Assembly: GCF_036194065.1 (NCBI RefSeq)
Contig: NZ_CP108095.1
Coordinates: 3,348,001 to 3,412,000 of the forward strand
Direction: 5' to 3'
Length of the DNA: 64,000 nucleotides
DNA from: Streptomyces sp. NBC_00239
GTDB lineage: Bacteria > Actinomycetota > Actinomycetes > Streptomycetales > Streptomycetaceae
Positions 1 through 7,834 of the stretch are shown piece after piece; positions within the stretch are counted from its first letter, which is position 1, and every line of letters begins with the position of its first letter. The notes under the pieces were generated by a model. The model ran no database searches. It was not told where the DNA came from and saw nothing but the letters and a program-made list of their open reading frames with translations. The translations under genes were made by a program, and so were the position numbers.

Positions 1-1
1 G

Positions 2-343
2 CTCGGCGTGCTGCTGCCCCTCGCGGGCGGCCGGCTGACGGTCTCCCCGCTGGCCTCGCTCGCCCGCACCACCGCCGTCGGCGCCCTGGTGTCGCTGGCC
101 ATCGAGATGCTGCAGAGCGGCGTGGCCGGGCAGGTCGTGAACGTGGACTCGCTGCTGCTCAACTCCGCCGGCGTGGCCCTGGCCCACCTGGCCGTGGTGC
201 CCGCGCTACGGGCCCGGCTGCGCCGGGGACAGCCGTACGCACCCGCCCCCGGAGCCGACTCTCAGGGGTCGACCCCGAGGATTTCCAGGGTCGGCATCGC
301 CCCGTGGAGCGACGTCCTGTCGGCGGTCCCGCGGGAGTATTGA
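2..343 (+). CDS. VanZ-like membrane protein, C-terminal part
   Basis: The open frame runs in from the left edge of the window, so the start is missing and only about 113 residues are visible. The visible part has a hydrophobic stretch with the pattern SLAIEMLQ followed by VNVDSLLLNSAGVALAHL. This matches the end of VanZ-family proteins, where an E-x-x-Q motif precedes a D-x-x-x-N-x-x-G motif and a last membrane helix. After the helix comes an Arg- and Pro-rich cytoplasmic tail. VanZ proteins are associated with glycopeptide resistance and the cell envelope, but the function of most homologues is unknown. The family call is good; the function is not established. Confidence 0.75.
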   Translation, partial: LGVLLPLAGGRLTVSPLASLARTTAVGALVSLAIEMLQSGVAGQVVNVDSLLLNSAGVALAHLAVVPALRARLRRGQPYAPAPGADSQGSTPRISRVGIAPWSDVLSAVPREY

Positions 344-378
344 GTCATCGCAGAGAGCGATCCGACGAAGGAGATCCC

Positions 379-588
379 ATGACCGCCCTGACCCGCCCCC
401 GTGACGGACGCATGATCGGCGGAGTGTGCGCCGGGCTGGCCCGCCGCTTCGGAATGTCCGCGACGACCATGCGGGTCATATTCGTGGCCTCGTGCCTGCT
501 GCCCGGCCCGCAGGTCCTGGTCTACCTGGCCCTGTGGCTGCTGCTGCCCAACGACCGGACCGCCGCCAAGGCCACGACCGCCTGGTAG
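379..588 (+). CDS. PspC domain small membrane protein
   Basis: A 69-residue protein. It begins with a basic, Gly-rich stretch containing R-M-I-G-G-V-C-A-G-L-A, the hallmark of the PspC family, followed by one long hydrophobic helix ending in ALWLLLP. The ATG at 379 was chosen because GAAGGAG lies just upstream; a longer frame from 304 has no such site. PspC proteins take part in phage-shock or envelope-stress responses in other bacteria. In Streptomyces stand-alone copies are common and their roles are mostly unproven. The stop codon falls in the first unit of a 26-bp tandem duplication. Confidence 0.85.
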   Translation: MTALTRPRDGRMIGGVCAGLARRFGMSATTMRVIFVASCLLPGPQVLVYLALWLLLPNDRTAAKATTAW

Positions 589-638
589 CCCGCCGGGCCC
601 AGTGTCCGAGCGAGCCCGCCGGGCTCAGTGGCCGAGCG
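587..638. repeat. 26-bp tandem duplication
   Basis: Positions 587-612 and 613-638 are two adjacent 26-bp units differing at two positions. Each contains the palindromic core GCCCGCCGGGC. The first copy starts inside the stop codon of the PspC gene; the second copy contains the stop codon and last codons of the convergent lipoprotein gene. Confidence 0.9.
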
Positions 639-1380
639 CCACGGAGAGCTTGTCGAGCTGCTTGTCGGCGAGGTCGTGCGGCACTTCGGCCTTGCCCCGG
701 CCGGCCACGTTCAGGGCCATCAGACGCACGACCGTCGCGCCCTCGCGCACGACGACCAGGTGGACCGGGGCCGAGACGCCCTCGGCGGCGGCGGTGGTCG
801 TCCAGCTGACGCTCTCGTCGCCCGCGACCCGGTAGGCCGCGGTCCGTACGTCCTTGTAGGTGCCGGTCTGCTTCTCGACCGTCGCCGAGAAACCGTCCTT
901 GCAGGCGCCGAGCGCCGAGCGGAGTCCCGCCATCAGGCGGCGCGCGTCGGCCTCGGCGTAGGAGCTGAGCGAGGCGGACACGGCGAGGCCTAGCTGGGTG
1001 CGGGAGCCGATGCCCCGGTTGACGGTCTCACGCGCGGCCGGGTCGGGCTCGTCGCCCATGATGTCGGCGAGCGGCTGGCAGGGCGCGCGGTCGGCCTGCG
1101 GCTGGCCGTCCGGAGCGGACGGGTTCTTGGCGCCGTCCGAGATCTGGTAGCCCTCGAGATCGCCCTGGGCGAGCGCCGCCCGCCGCAGCGGGGAGCCCGG
1201 CGCCGGGGAGGCCGGGAGGCCCGCGGCGGAGGTCGCCGGAGCGCCCGCGGCGGGCGGCCGACCGGAGCTCTTGCCCTCGCCGCGGTTCTTCGTGTCGGCG
1301 GGCTCGCCGGAGCAGCCGGCCGCCAGCAGGAGCACGGGGACCGCCAGGAGCGCGACCGCCCCCCTCGCCTTCGCGTGCAT
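625..1380 (-). CDS. putative secreted lipoprotein
   Basis: A 251-residue protein of unknown function. The N-terminus has a basic start (MHAKAR), a hydrophobic core and the lipobox L-A-A-G-C at about residues 20-24, so it should be exported and lipid-anchored at the cysteine. A Pro/Ala/Gly-rich linker of about 60 residues follows, then a globular domain with two Cys residues and no motif I can name. The ATG at 1380 was preferred over an upstream in-frame start because it places the signal peptide at the N-terminus. It stands alone, convergent with the PspC gene. Lipoproteins of this layout are abundant in Streptomyces and often annotated only as hypothetical. Confidence 0.75.
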   Translation of the reverse strand: MHAKARGAVALLAVPVLLLAAGCSGEPADTKNRGEGKSSGRPPAAGAPATSAAGLPASPAPGSPLRRAALAQGDLEGYQISDGAKNPSAPDGQPQADRAPCQPLADIMGDEPDPAARETVNRGIGSRTQLGLAVSASLSSYAEADARRLMAGLRSALGACKDGFSATVEKQTGTYKDVRTAAYRVAGDESVSWTTTAAAEGVSAPVHLVVVREGATVVRLMALNVAGRGKAEVPHDLADKQLDKLSVALGH

Positions 1381-1447
1381 GATCGTCAGAACCTCACAGC
1401 CCGTCCGTGTTCCGGCAGTTGGGGGGATCCTGGCACAGGGTGCGACA

Positions 1448-1479
1448 AGGCGCACACCTCCTCAAAGAGGCGTGCGCCT
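1448..1479 (-). terminator. stem-loop downstream of small secreted protein gene
   Basis: A 13-bp stem with one mismatch around a 6-nt loop (CTCAAA). It lies 33 nt past the stop codon of the 1513-1791 gene, as expected for its terminator. Confidence 0.6.
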
Positions 1480-1512
1480 GTCGATTGCGCGTACGAGACG
1501 CGGCAAGGGGAG

Positions 1513-1791
1513 CTAGGCGGGCAGGCCGGCCGGCAGACCGCCGAGGAGGCCGGTCACGCTCTTCAGCGGGTCGGACGACTCGCTCTGACCCTCCTCACCC
1601 TGGGCCGCCGTCTGGTTGGTGGCCTTGCCGAGGGTGTCCGCGATCGGCACCGCGCTGGTCAGGCCGGTGACGGTGCTGAGCGCGTCGGCGGCGCCCAGGG
1701 CGGGAGCGGCCGAAGCGGTGCCCGCGGCGGCCGCGGCGAAGGCGACACCGAGAGCGGCGACACCGAGGGTCTTGGCAGCTGACTGCTTCAT
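1513..1791 (-). CDS. small secreted Ala/Gly-rich protein
   Basis: A 92-residue protein with a clear Sec signal peptide: MKQSAAK, an Ala-rich core, and a likely AxA cleavage site (ASA-AP) near residue 29. The mature part is only about 63 residues, begins with APALG, and is rich in Gly, Leu, Thr and Ser. There are no cysteines and no transmembrane segment after the signal. An AAGGA site lies upstream of the ATG. The composition resembles small surface proteins that streptomycetes secrete, but it does not match the chaplin or rodlin patterns I know, so I leave the function open. It is monocistronic, flanked by a stem-loop on each side. Confidence 0.65.
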   Translation of the reverse strand: MKQSAAKTLGVAALGVAFAAAAAGTASAAPALGAADALSTVTGLTSAVPIADTLGKATNQTAAQGEEGQSESSDPLKSVTGLLGGLPAGLPA

Positions 1792-1876
1792 GAAATCTCG
1801 TCCTTGCGACGGGGAATTGAGCGGCTCCGCAAGCTAGCCACCTCAAACCCCTCACCGCAAACATCCTTAAATACGA

Positions 1877-1912
1877 GAAAGCGCCCGGGAATTGACCCTC
1901 CCGGGCGCTTTC
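1877..1912 (-). terminator. terminator of add
   Basis: A perfect 14-bp stem (GAAAGCGCCCGGGA and its complement) with an 8-nt loop, placed 19 nt past the add stop codon. Confidence 0.85.
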
Positions 1913-1930
1913 GGAACGTCAGGCTCTGCC

Positions 1931-3079
1931 CTAGGCAGATACAGAACCGCTGGTGGACGCGGTCTGACGGAACAGCCACTCCGACTTCAGCTCGGCGTAA
2001 CCGGGCTTCACGACGTCGTTGATCATGGCCAGTCGTTCATCGAAAGGAATGAACGCGGACTTCATCGCATTGACCGTGAACCACTGCATGTCGTCGAGCG
2101 AATAACCGAACGTGTCGACCAGGTGCTCGAACTCGCGGGTCATGCTGGTGCCGCTCATCAGCCGGTTGTCGGTGTTGACCGTCAGACGGAAGTGCAGCTT
2201 GCGCAGCAGGCCGATCGGGTGCTCGGCGTACGAGGCGGCTGCACCGGTCTGCAGGTTCGAGGTGGGGCACATCTCCAGCGGGATGCGCTTGTCGCGCACG
2301 TACGAGGCGAGGCGGCCCAGCGTGACCGCGCCGTCCTCGGCGACCTCGATGTCATCGATGATCTTCACGCCGTGGCCGAGCCGGTCGGCGCCGCACCACT
2401 GCAGCGCCTGCCAGATCGACGGCAGGCCGAAGGCCTCGCCGGCGTGGATCGTGAAGTGGTTGTTCTCGCGCTTCAGGTACTCGAAGGCGTCGAGGTGGCG
2501 AGTGGGAGGGAACCCGGCCTCGGCGCCGGCGATGTCGAAGCCGACGACGCCGTTGTCCCGGTAGCGGTTGGCCAGCTCCGCGATCTCCAGGGCGCGCGCC
2601 GCGTGCCGCATGGCGGTCAGCAGCGCGCCGACGCGGATGCGGTGGCCGTTGGCCCTGGCGCGGCGCTCGCCCTCGCGGAAGCCGTCGTTCACGGCCTCGA
2701 CGACCTCTTCGAGGGTCAGACCGGCTTCCAGGTGCTGCTCGGGCGCGTAACGGATCTCGGCGTAGACGACGCCGTCCTCGGCCAGGTCCTCGGCGCACTC
2801 GGCGGCGACCCGGAAGAGCGCCTCCTTGGTCTGCATGACGGCACAGGTGTGCGCGAACGTCTCCAGGTAGCGCGGGAGGGACCCGGAGTCGGCGGCGTCG
2901 CGGAACCAGATGCCGAGCTTGTCGGCGTCGGTCTCGGGGAGCTTGTCGTAGCCGACGGCCTGGGCCAGCTCGATGATGGTGCCGGGGCGCAGACCGCCGT
3001 CGAGGTGGTCGTGCAGGAGCACCTTCGGGGCGCGGCGGATCTGATCCGGGGTGGGCAGGTTGGGCGTCTCGCTCGTCAT
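1931..3079 (-). CDS. add: adenosine deaminase
   Basis: A 382-residue enzyme that deaminates adenosine (and deoxyadenosine) to inosine in the cytoplasm for purine salvage. Metal-binding and catalytic signatures of the family are visible: HDHLDG at residues 23-28 (family H-x-H), HAGE near residue 210, a GHG motif soon after, and [10 protein letters not shown] toward the C-terminus, which carries the Asp residues that bind zinc and substrate. Length is slightly above the usual 330-350. The promoter lies immediately upstream: TAGAGT ends 6 nt before the ATG with no Shine-Dalgarno site, suggesting a leaderless transcript. A palindrome shared with the nucleoside transporter operon overlaps the promoter. 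Confidence 0.95.
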   Translation of the reverse strand: MTSETPNLPTPDQIRRAPKVLLHDHLDGGLRPGTIIELAQAVGYDKLPETDADKLGIWFRDAADSGSLPRYLETFAHTCAVMQTKEALFRVAAECAEDLAEDGVVYAEIRYAPEQHLEAGLTLEEVVEAVNDGFREGERRARANGHRIRVGALLTAMRHAARALEIAELANRYRDNGVVGFDIAGAEAGFPPTRHLDAFEYLKRENNHFTIHAGEAFGLPSIWQALQWCGADRLGHGVKIIDDIEVAEDGAVTLGRLASYVRDKRIPLEMCPTSNLQTGAAASYAEHPIGLLRKLHFRLTVNTDNRLMSGTSMTREFEHLVDTFGYSLDDMQWFTVNAMKSAFIPFDERLAMINDVVKPGYAELKSEWLFRQTASTSGSVSA

Positions 3080-3082
3080 CTC

Positions 3083-3113
3083 GGCACTCTAGCGCCTACG
3101 CGCGTAGAGTGCC
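3083..3113 (-). promoter_or_regulatory. add promoter with palindromic operator
   Basis: Positions 3096-3107 are the perfect 12-bp palindrome CTACGCGCGTAG. Overlapping it is a 9-bp inverted repeat, GGCACTCTA (3083-3091) and its complement (3105-3113). On the minus strand TAGAGT (a TAnnnT -10 box) ends 6 nt before the add ATG. The palindrome covers the expected -35 to -10 spacer, a typical place for a repressor to bind. Close copies sit before deoA, the transporter ATPase gene and bmpA. Confidence 0.7.
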
Positions 3114-3193
3114 CTGCCGGGCCGTGCGGTCGATACGTAACAGTGACCGTGCGGACGGGTGGCGTACACCCGGGCGTCTGAGACTGTTTCGCC

Positions 3194-3892
3194 ATGGCAC
3201 AGCATGCGCCGCCGGTGCGCGGGGCCCGTCTGGGACGGGCGACCCGCGCGAACGGCTCCGAGGTTGTCAGTGGTGTCGTCCTCTTACTGCCCGACGTCTC
3301 CCGCCTTCCCGCCGGCCCGGTCCGCGCCTTGAACAGGGCGCTGAGCAGGGCGGGCGCGGCAGAGGGGCTCGCCGTCCACGGGGTGCGCGGCGGCACCCCG
3401 GAGTGGGCCGCGGACGAGGTGGTACGGCGGTACGGAGACGTGCCGGTCTGCCTGGCCGGGTACGGACAGGGGGGTCTGGCCGCGCTGCGTTCGGCGGGCC
3501 ATCAGGCCGTCAACTCCGTCCTGGCCCTTGCCCCTTGCCTGCCGGAGCCGGCTCCCACGGCCTCCCCCGAACCGGTAAAGCAGCTGGCCGGCCGGCAGGT
3601 GCTGATCGTGCACGGCACGAACGACGCGCGCACGGACCCGGAGTTGTCCTTCCGGATGGCGGCCCGCGCGAAGAAGGCGAATCGTTCGACCTGCCGCTTC
3701 GAGGTCCACTCCGACGGGCACTCGCTGCGCGAGCACCGGGCCGAAGTGGTGTCCCTCGCCGTGGACTTCGTCCTGGGCGCGCTCTTCTCCGGCCGGTACT
3801 CGCGCCCGCTCACCGACGCCTTGGCCGCGCCGCCGCCGCTGGGGCTTCGCATGCCGCTCGCCTCGGGCTTCGGCCGGTCCCTGCGCGGGTAG
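3194..3892 (+). CDS. alpha/beta hydrolase-like protein with a TTA codon
   Basis: A 232-residue protein with the outline of a small alpha/beta hydrolase: an early hydrophobic strand (VVSGVVLLLPD), a nucleophile-elbow-like turn (GYGQGG near residue 93), a later strand (QVLIVHGTNDARTDPE) in which the Asp would be the acid, and a C-terminal DGHSLREH with the likely catalytic His. The elbow has Gln where Ser is usual (G-x-S-x-G), so hydrolase activity is doubtful unless another residue serves. Codon 31 (3284-3286) is TTA, the rarest Streptomyces codon, read by the bldA leucyl-tRNA. It stands alone, divergent from add. Confidence 0.65.
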   Translation: MAQHAPPVRGARLGRATRANGSEVVSGVVLLLPDVSRLPAGPVRALNRALSRAGAAEGLAVHGVRGGTPEWAADEVVRRYGDVPVCLAGYGQGGLAALRSAGHQAVNSVLALAPCLPEPAPTASPEPVKQLAGRQVLIVHGTNDARTDPELSFRMAARAKKANRSTCRFEVHSDGHSLREHRAEVVSLAVDFVLGALFSGRYSRPLTDALAAPPPLGLRMPLASGFGRSLRG

Positions 3893-3943
3893 CGCCCGGG
3901 CCGCTCGCGCCGCCGCCCCAGCCTCGTCTGGAGGTACCCCCGG

Positions 3944-3967
3944 ACCCGGTTCCCGGCGGAGCCGGGT
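3944..3967 (+). terminator. stem-loop after the hydrolase gene
   Basis: A 9-bp stem (ACCCGGTTC with GAGCCGGGT, one G-T pair) around a 6-nt loop, about 50 nt past the stop codon. It runs directly into a member of the dispersed repeat family. Confidence 0.45.
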
Positions 3968-3974
3968 CGCCCAG

Positions 3975-4027
3975 TTGGGGCTCCGCCCCAAACCCGCGCC
4001 TCAAACCCCTGCGAGGCCGGATTCGGC
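3975..4027. repeat. dispersed repeat copy 1
   Basis: This copy contains GGGGCTCCGCCCC, a short hairpin, followed by an ACCCGCGCCTCAAA core and a GCGAGGCCGG end. Similar elements occur at about 30784, 44650 and, in degenerate form, near 30655, 30721, 49797 and 52617. The rest of the 3893-4269 gap is GC-rich with no gene that I can support. Confidence 0.7.
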
Positions 4028-4232
4028 ATCTCGCCGCACGGCGGTGGTCGCGCCGGTCCGTCCGTACCCGCCGTTCCGCCCCCTCACGGACGGATGGCAC
4101 GGACGGCCCCGGCGCGACCACGACGGCGTGCGTGCCCGCTCCCCCTCGCGCCGTGCGGTCCACTCTGCCCGCGAGCAATGGTCCGTACCGCAGGGCCGAC
4201 GCTTCCGGTTGGCGCCTTGCGGGAACCGGAGG

Positions 4233-4244
4233 GGTTTACAAACC
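4233..4244. promoter_or_regulatory. short inverted repeat upstream of LuxR-type gene
   Basis: GGTTTACAAACC lies 26 nt upstream of the start of the regulator gene. An A/T-rich dyad in such GC-rich DNA is a plausible autoregulatory operator or promoter element, but nothing else supports it. Confidence 0.35.
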
Positions 4245-4269
4245 GTCCGGGACAGGGACGAATGGGAGC

Positions 4270-5403
4270 ATGTCAGCCGATCATGTGAGCCCGGCTGCCC
4301 GGCGCCTTTACGGGTACGCGGCCGGCCGGCACGCCTTCAGCACCGACGAGGCCGTCGCCGCGCTCGGCCCGGAGACGGACGGGGCGCTGGCGGAGCTGCT
4401 CGCCGCCCACCTGCTCCAGCGGGCCGCGGGCACCCGGGACACGTGGAGCGCGGTCGAGCCGCGGGCGGCGGCGGCCCGCGCGCTGGCGCCGCTCGCCGTG
4501 CGGATGCGCGAGGCCCAGGAGGAGATGGACCGCACCCGGCACCGGCTGGAGGAGCTGGTGCCGGCGTACGAGTCGGGCGCCGCGCAGCGTGCCGGGGAGG
4601 GGTCCGGCGGGCTGGAGCTGGTGACCGATCTGGGCGCGGTGCGCTCGATCATCGAGGAGCTGGCGGCGTCCTGCGAGGAGGAGCTGCTCACCTCACAGCC
4701 CGGCGGCGGCCGTCCGGTGGAGACGCTCGAGGACGCGATCGGGCGCGACGAGGCGATGCTGGCGCGCGGGGTGCGGATCCGGACCATCTACCAGCACACC
4801 GCGCGCTACGACCGGCCGACGGCCGCGTACGTGGAGCGGGTCACCGCGCTGGGCGCGCAGGTACGCACGCTCGGGGACGGGCTGATGCGGATGCTGGTGT
4901 TCGACGGGCGGACCGGGCTGATGGCGGTACGGGGCGCGGACGGGGCGGCGCAGAACGGCGCGGCGCTGGTGGTGCGGGAGCCGAACGTCGTGGACTTCAT
5001 GACGGCGGCCTTCGAGCGGTCGTGGCTGGGCGCGGAGCCGTTCCCCACCACGGTGGGGCCGGACCTGGCGCGCACCATCTCGGACGGGCTGCGGCAGACG
5101 ATCGTGCGGATGCTGGCGGAGGGCGTCGAGGACAAGGTGATCGCCCGGCGGCTGGGCATGTCGCAGCGCACCTGCCAGCGGCACATCTCGGAGATCATGC
5201 GGGCGGTCGGCGCGAAGAGCCGGTTCCAGGCGGGCTGGCGCGCCGCCTGCGCCCGGCGGACCGTGGAGCCGTCCGAGCCGTCCGAGCCGCAGGAGCCGCA
5301 GGAGCTACTGGAGCTGTCGGAGAGGCCGGAGGGGGCCGTGGAAGCCCGGGCCGTCAGAGCTCCGGGAGGAGGCGGCCGCGGCGGGAGAGCAGGAAGCGCT
5401 TGA
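4270..5403 (+). CDS. LuxR/TrmB-like transcriptional regulator
   Basis: A 377-residue regulator. The N-terminal 80 residues look like a TrmB-type winged helix (AARRLYGYAAGRHAFSTDEA then ALGPETDGALAELL), followed by a coiled region (MREAQEEMDRTRHRLEEL), a middle sensor-like domain, and a C-terminal LuxR helix-turn-helix (EGVEDKVIARRLGMSQRTCQ) near residues 300-320. This architecture is common in streptomycetes and usually controls neighbouring or secondary-metabolism genes; the ligand is unknown. After the HTH comes a low-complexity tail of Glu, Pro and Ser repeats. The ATG at 4270 follows GGGAG. Its last 50 nt overlap the end of the convergent LysR gene. Confidence 0.8.
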   Translation: MSADHVSPAARRLYGYAAGRHAFSTDEAVAALGPETDGALAELLAAHLLQRAAGTRDTWSAVEPRAAAARALAPLAVRMREAQEEMDRTRHRLEELVPAYESGAAQRAGEGSGGLELVTDLGAVRSIIEELAASCEEELLTSQPGGGRPVETLEDAIGRDEAMLARGVRIRTIYQHTARYDRPTAAYVERVTALGAQVRTLGDGLMRMLVFDGRTGLMAVRGADGAAQNGAALVVREPNVVDFMTAAFERSWLGAEPFPTTVGPDLARTISDGLRQTIVRMLAEGVEDKVIARRLGMSQRTCQRHISEIMRAVGAKSRFQAGWRAACARRTVEPSEPSEPQEPQELLELSERPEGAVEARAVRAPGGGGRGGRAGSA

Positions 5404-6286
5404 AGGCCGCCACGGGCAGGGTGTCGGGGTGGCCGTCGAGCCAGGCGACGCCGATCTCGCGGGCCGCTCGCGGGGCGGTGACGGTCAGTTCGACCACGCC
5501 CGGCCGGGCCACCGCGGGCGGCGGCAGCAGCGCCACGCCGAGGCCCGCGGCCACCAGGCCGCGCAGCGTCTCCGCCTCCTCGCCCTCGAACGCCACCCGC
5601 GGGGTGAAACCCGCCTGGGCGCACAGGTCGTCGGTGATCCGGCGCAGCCCGTACCCCGGTTCGAGGGTCACGAAGGTCTCGTCCGCGGCCTCCGCGAGGC
5701 GGATCCGCTTGCGGGTCGCGAGCCGGTGGTCGTCGGGGACCACCAGGCGCAGCCGCTGCTCGTCGAGGCGGCGGGCCACCAGGTCGGGGGCGTCGGGCAG
5801 CGGTGAGGTGAGGCACAGGTCCAGCTCGCCGGAGCGCAGCCGCTCCAGCATGGCCTCGCCGTAGTTCTGCACCAGGGAGAAGCGGACCCGGGGGTGGTCG
5901 ACGCGGAAGGCCCGGATCAGGGCGGGGACGGTCTCCGACCCCATGGTGTGGAGGAATCCGAACGCGACCTTGCCGGAGGCGGGATCGGCGTCGGCCCGTA
6001 CGGATTCGGCGGCCCGGTCGATCTCGGCGAGGGCGCGTTCCGCCGAGGCCAGGAGGGTGCGGCCGGCGGTGGTCAGCGTGACGGTCCGGCCCTTGCGGGC
6101 GAACAGGGCGACGCCCAGGTCCTGTTCGAGCCGGACCATGGCGCGGGACAGCGTCGGCTGGGGAACTCCCAGCTCGTGCGCGGCCCTCGTGACGTGCTCG
6201 TGCCGGGCGACCGCCGCGAAGTAGGCGAGGCGCGGCGCGAGCATTGTTGTCACGGCCGTGTCTTCTTCGTAACGGTTCATTGACAT
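5354..6286 (-). CDS. LysR-family transcriptional regulator
   Basis: A 310-residue LysR-type regulator. The winged HTH occupies about residues 15-75 (YFAAVARHEHVTRAAHELG, then QPTLSRAMVRLEQDLGVALF), and a periplasmic-binding-fold sensor domain runs from about 100 to 300. Start choice is between two in-frame ATGs at 6286 and 6280, both served by AGAAGG. It is divergent from an MFS exporter gene with only about 90 nt between them, the classic arrangement in which the LysR protein controls its neighbour and itself. A perfect dyad CACTGA-TACG-TCAGTG lies between them. The effector is unknown. It overlaps the convergent LuxR-type gene by 50 nt. Confidence 0.9.
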   Translation of the reverse strand: MSMNRYEEDTAVTTMLAPRLAYFAAVARHEHVTRAAHELGVPQPTLSRAMVRLEQDLGVALFARKGRTVTLTTAGRTLLASAERALAEIDRAAESVRADADPASGKVAFGFLHTMGSETVPALIRAFRVDHPRVRFSLVQNYGEAMLERLRSGELDLCLTSPLPDAPDLVARRLDEQRLRLVVPDDHRLATRKRIRLAEAADETFVTLEPGYGLRRITDDLCAQAGFTPRVAFEGEEAETLRGLVAAGLGVALLPPPAVARPGVVELTVTAPRAAREIGVAWLDGHPDTLPVAAFKRFLLSRRGRLLPEL

Positions 6287-6302
6287 GCACCCTTCTGAGC
6301 TG

Positions 6303-6318
6303 CACTGATACGTCAGTG
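6303..6318. promoter_or_regulatory. candidate operator between LysR and MFS genes
   Basis: A perfect 6-4-6 inverted repeat, CACTGA TACG TCAGTG, sits between the divergent genes, 17 nt from the LysR start and within the likely MFS promoter. A second, imperfect dyad (CCATGCATTGG) follows at about 6336. The region is unusually A/T-rich for this window, as expected for a divergent control region. Confidence 0.55.
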
Positions 6319-6379
6319 AATTGATTATCGCGATTCCATGCATTGGACGCATGAAAGAAGGAGTCGTAATTTCGAGGAC

Positions 6380-7714
6380 ATGCCTCCCGCTCATACCGGG
6401 GCACCCGTCACCTCGGGTGCCTCCACCCTGCCGTTCCCGGAAGCCGAAGCCGCGCCGGAAGCCGACGCCGCGCGCGACACCGCGCCCGTGGCCGGCCCCG
6501 CCGCCGAGCCGCTCTCCCCCGGCCGCCCCGGCTACCGCCGGATGAGCCTCGCGCTCTTCGCCGCCGGACTCGCGACCTTCGCCCTCCTCTACTCCACCCA
6601 GGCCCTGCTGCCCGCCATCTCCGCCGACTTCGGCGTGACGGCCGGTCAGGCCAGCTGGACGGTGTCCGCCGCGACGGGCGCGCTCGCCCTGTTCGTGCTG
6701 CCGCTGAGCGCCCTGTCCGAGCGCTTCGGCCGGACCCGGATGATGACCTGTTCGATGGCCGTGGCCGTCGCGGTCGGCCTGCTGATCCCCCTCGCCCCCG
6801 ACCTCGACGCGCTGATCGCGCTGCGCGCGGTGCAGGGCGCGGCGATCGCGGGCATCCCCGCCTCGGCGATGGCGTACCTCGCGGAGGAGGTCCGGCCCAA
6901 GGCGCTGGTCGGCGCGATCGGGCTGTTCGTCGCGGGCAACTCGCTGGGCGGCATGAGCGGCCGCCTCGTCACCGGGTGGGCGGCCCAGCTGGGCGGCTGG
7001 CGGGCCGGGCTGGCCGCGGTGGGCGTGCTGGCCCTGGTGTGCGCGGTGGTCTTCCGGGTGCTGCTGCCCAGGGCCCGCTTCTTCTCGCCGGCCGCACTCG
7101 CGCCGCGGGCGCTGGGCCGGACCGTGGCCGGGCACCTCAAGGACCCGCTGCTGCTGCGCCTGTACGCGATCGGCGCGCTCTTCATGACGGTCTTCGGCGC
7201 CGTGTACACGGTGATCGGCTACCGGCTGGCCGAGGAGCCGTTCTCGCTGGGCCAGGGCGTGATCGGCTCGATCTTCCTCGTGTACCTCGTCGGTACGGTC
7301 TCCTCGGCCGCCGCCGGACAGCTCGTCGCCCGGCTCGGCCGGCGCGGGGCCCTGTACCTGGCGGTGTCCACCACGGCGGCGGGTCTGCTGCTGTCGCTGT
7401 CCGACCGGCTGGGCGCGGTCCTGGCCGGCCTGGTGCTGATCACCGCGGGCTTCTTCGCGGGCCACGCGGTCGCCTCGTCGTCGGTCAGCCGCACCGCGAA
7501 GAGCGGCCGGGCGCAGGCGTCCGCGCTCTACCAGTCCTCGTACTACCTGGGCAGCAGCGCGGGCGGCACGCTCGGAGCGGTCGCCTTCCACGCGGCGGGC
7601 TGGCAGGCCACCGTGCTGCTGGGGCTGCTGGCGGTGCTGGGCGTCGTCTCCATCACCCTGTACGGCTCCCGGGTGGCCCGCGCCGAGCGCCTGATGCTGC
7701 GCACCGCGCGGTAG
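6380..7714 (+). CDS. MFS transporter (drug or metabolite exporter, DHA1 type)
   Basis: About 444 residues with 12 predicted membrane helices, beginning near residue 58 (LALFAAGLATFALLYSTQ). The conserved loop 2-3 motif of the major facilitator superfamily is present (LSERFGRTRMM), as is a motif-C-like GAIGLFVAGNSLGGMSGR in helix 5, typical of proton-driven efflux pumps. The first 55 residues are a disordered acidic and Pro-rich tail. The start is uncertain: ATG at 6380 (used here) or ATG at 6338, adding 14 residues; neither has a well-spaced Shine-Dalgarno site. Divergence from the LysR gene suggests inducible export of a compound sensed by that regulator. Confidence 0.85.
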   Translation: MPPAHTGAPVTSGASTLPFPEAEAAPEADAARDTAPVAGPAAEPLSPGRPGYRRMSLALFAAGLATFALLYSTQALLPAISADFGVTAGQASWTVSAATGALALFVLPLSALSERFGRTRMMTCSMAVAVAVGLLIPLAPDLDALIALRAVQGAAIAGIPASAMAYLAEEVRPKALVGAIGLFVAGNSLGGMSGRLVTGWAAQLGGWRAGLAAVGVLALVCAVVFRVLLPRARFFSPAALAPRALGRTVAGHLKDPLLLRLYAIGALFMTVFGAVYTVIGYRLAEEPFSLGQGVIGSIFLVYLVGTVSSAAAGQLVARLGRRGALYLAVSTTAAGLLLSLSDRLGAVLAGLVLITAGFFAGHAVASSSVSRTAKSGRAQASALYQSSYYLGSSAGGTLGAVAFHAAGWQATVLLGLLAVLGVVSITLYGSRVARAERLMLRTAR

Positions 7715-7834
7715 TCAGCACTCCGGCGCGAGGCGCAGAAAAAATACGGTGGTCCGGCGCGCAACTGGCGCCGGGCCGCCTAGCGTCACACTTTCGAGGG
7801 CCCGACGGGGCCCGGTGACGGCGAGGGGGACGGC

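Noticed and set aside
1892..3181. 429-residue frame antisense to add
   Set aside because: Codon-bias shadow; no family resemblance, and it covers add and its operator entirely.
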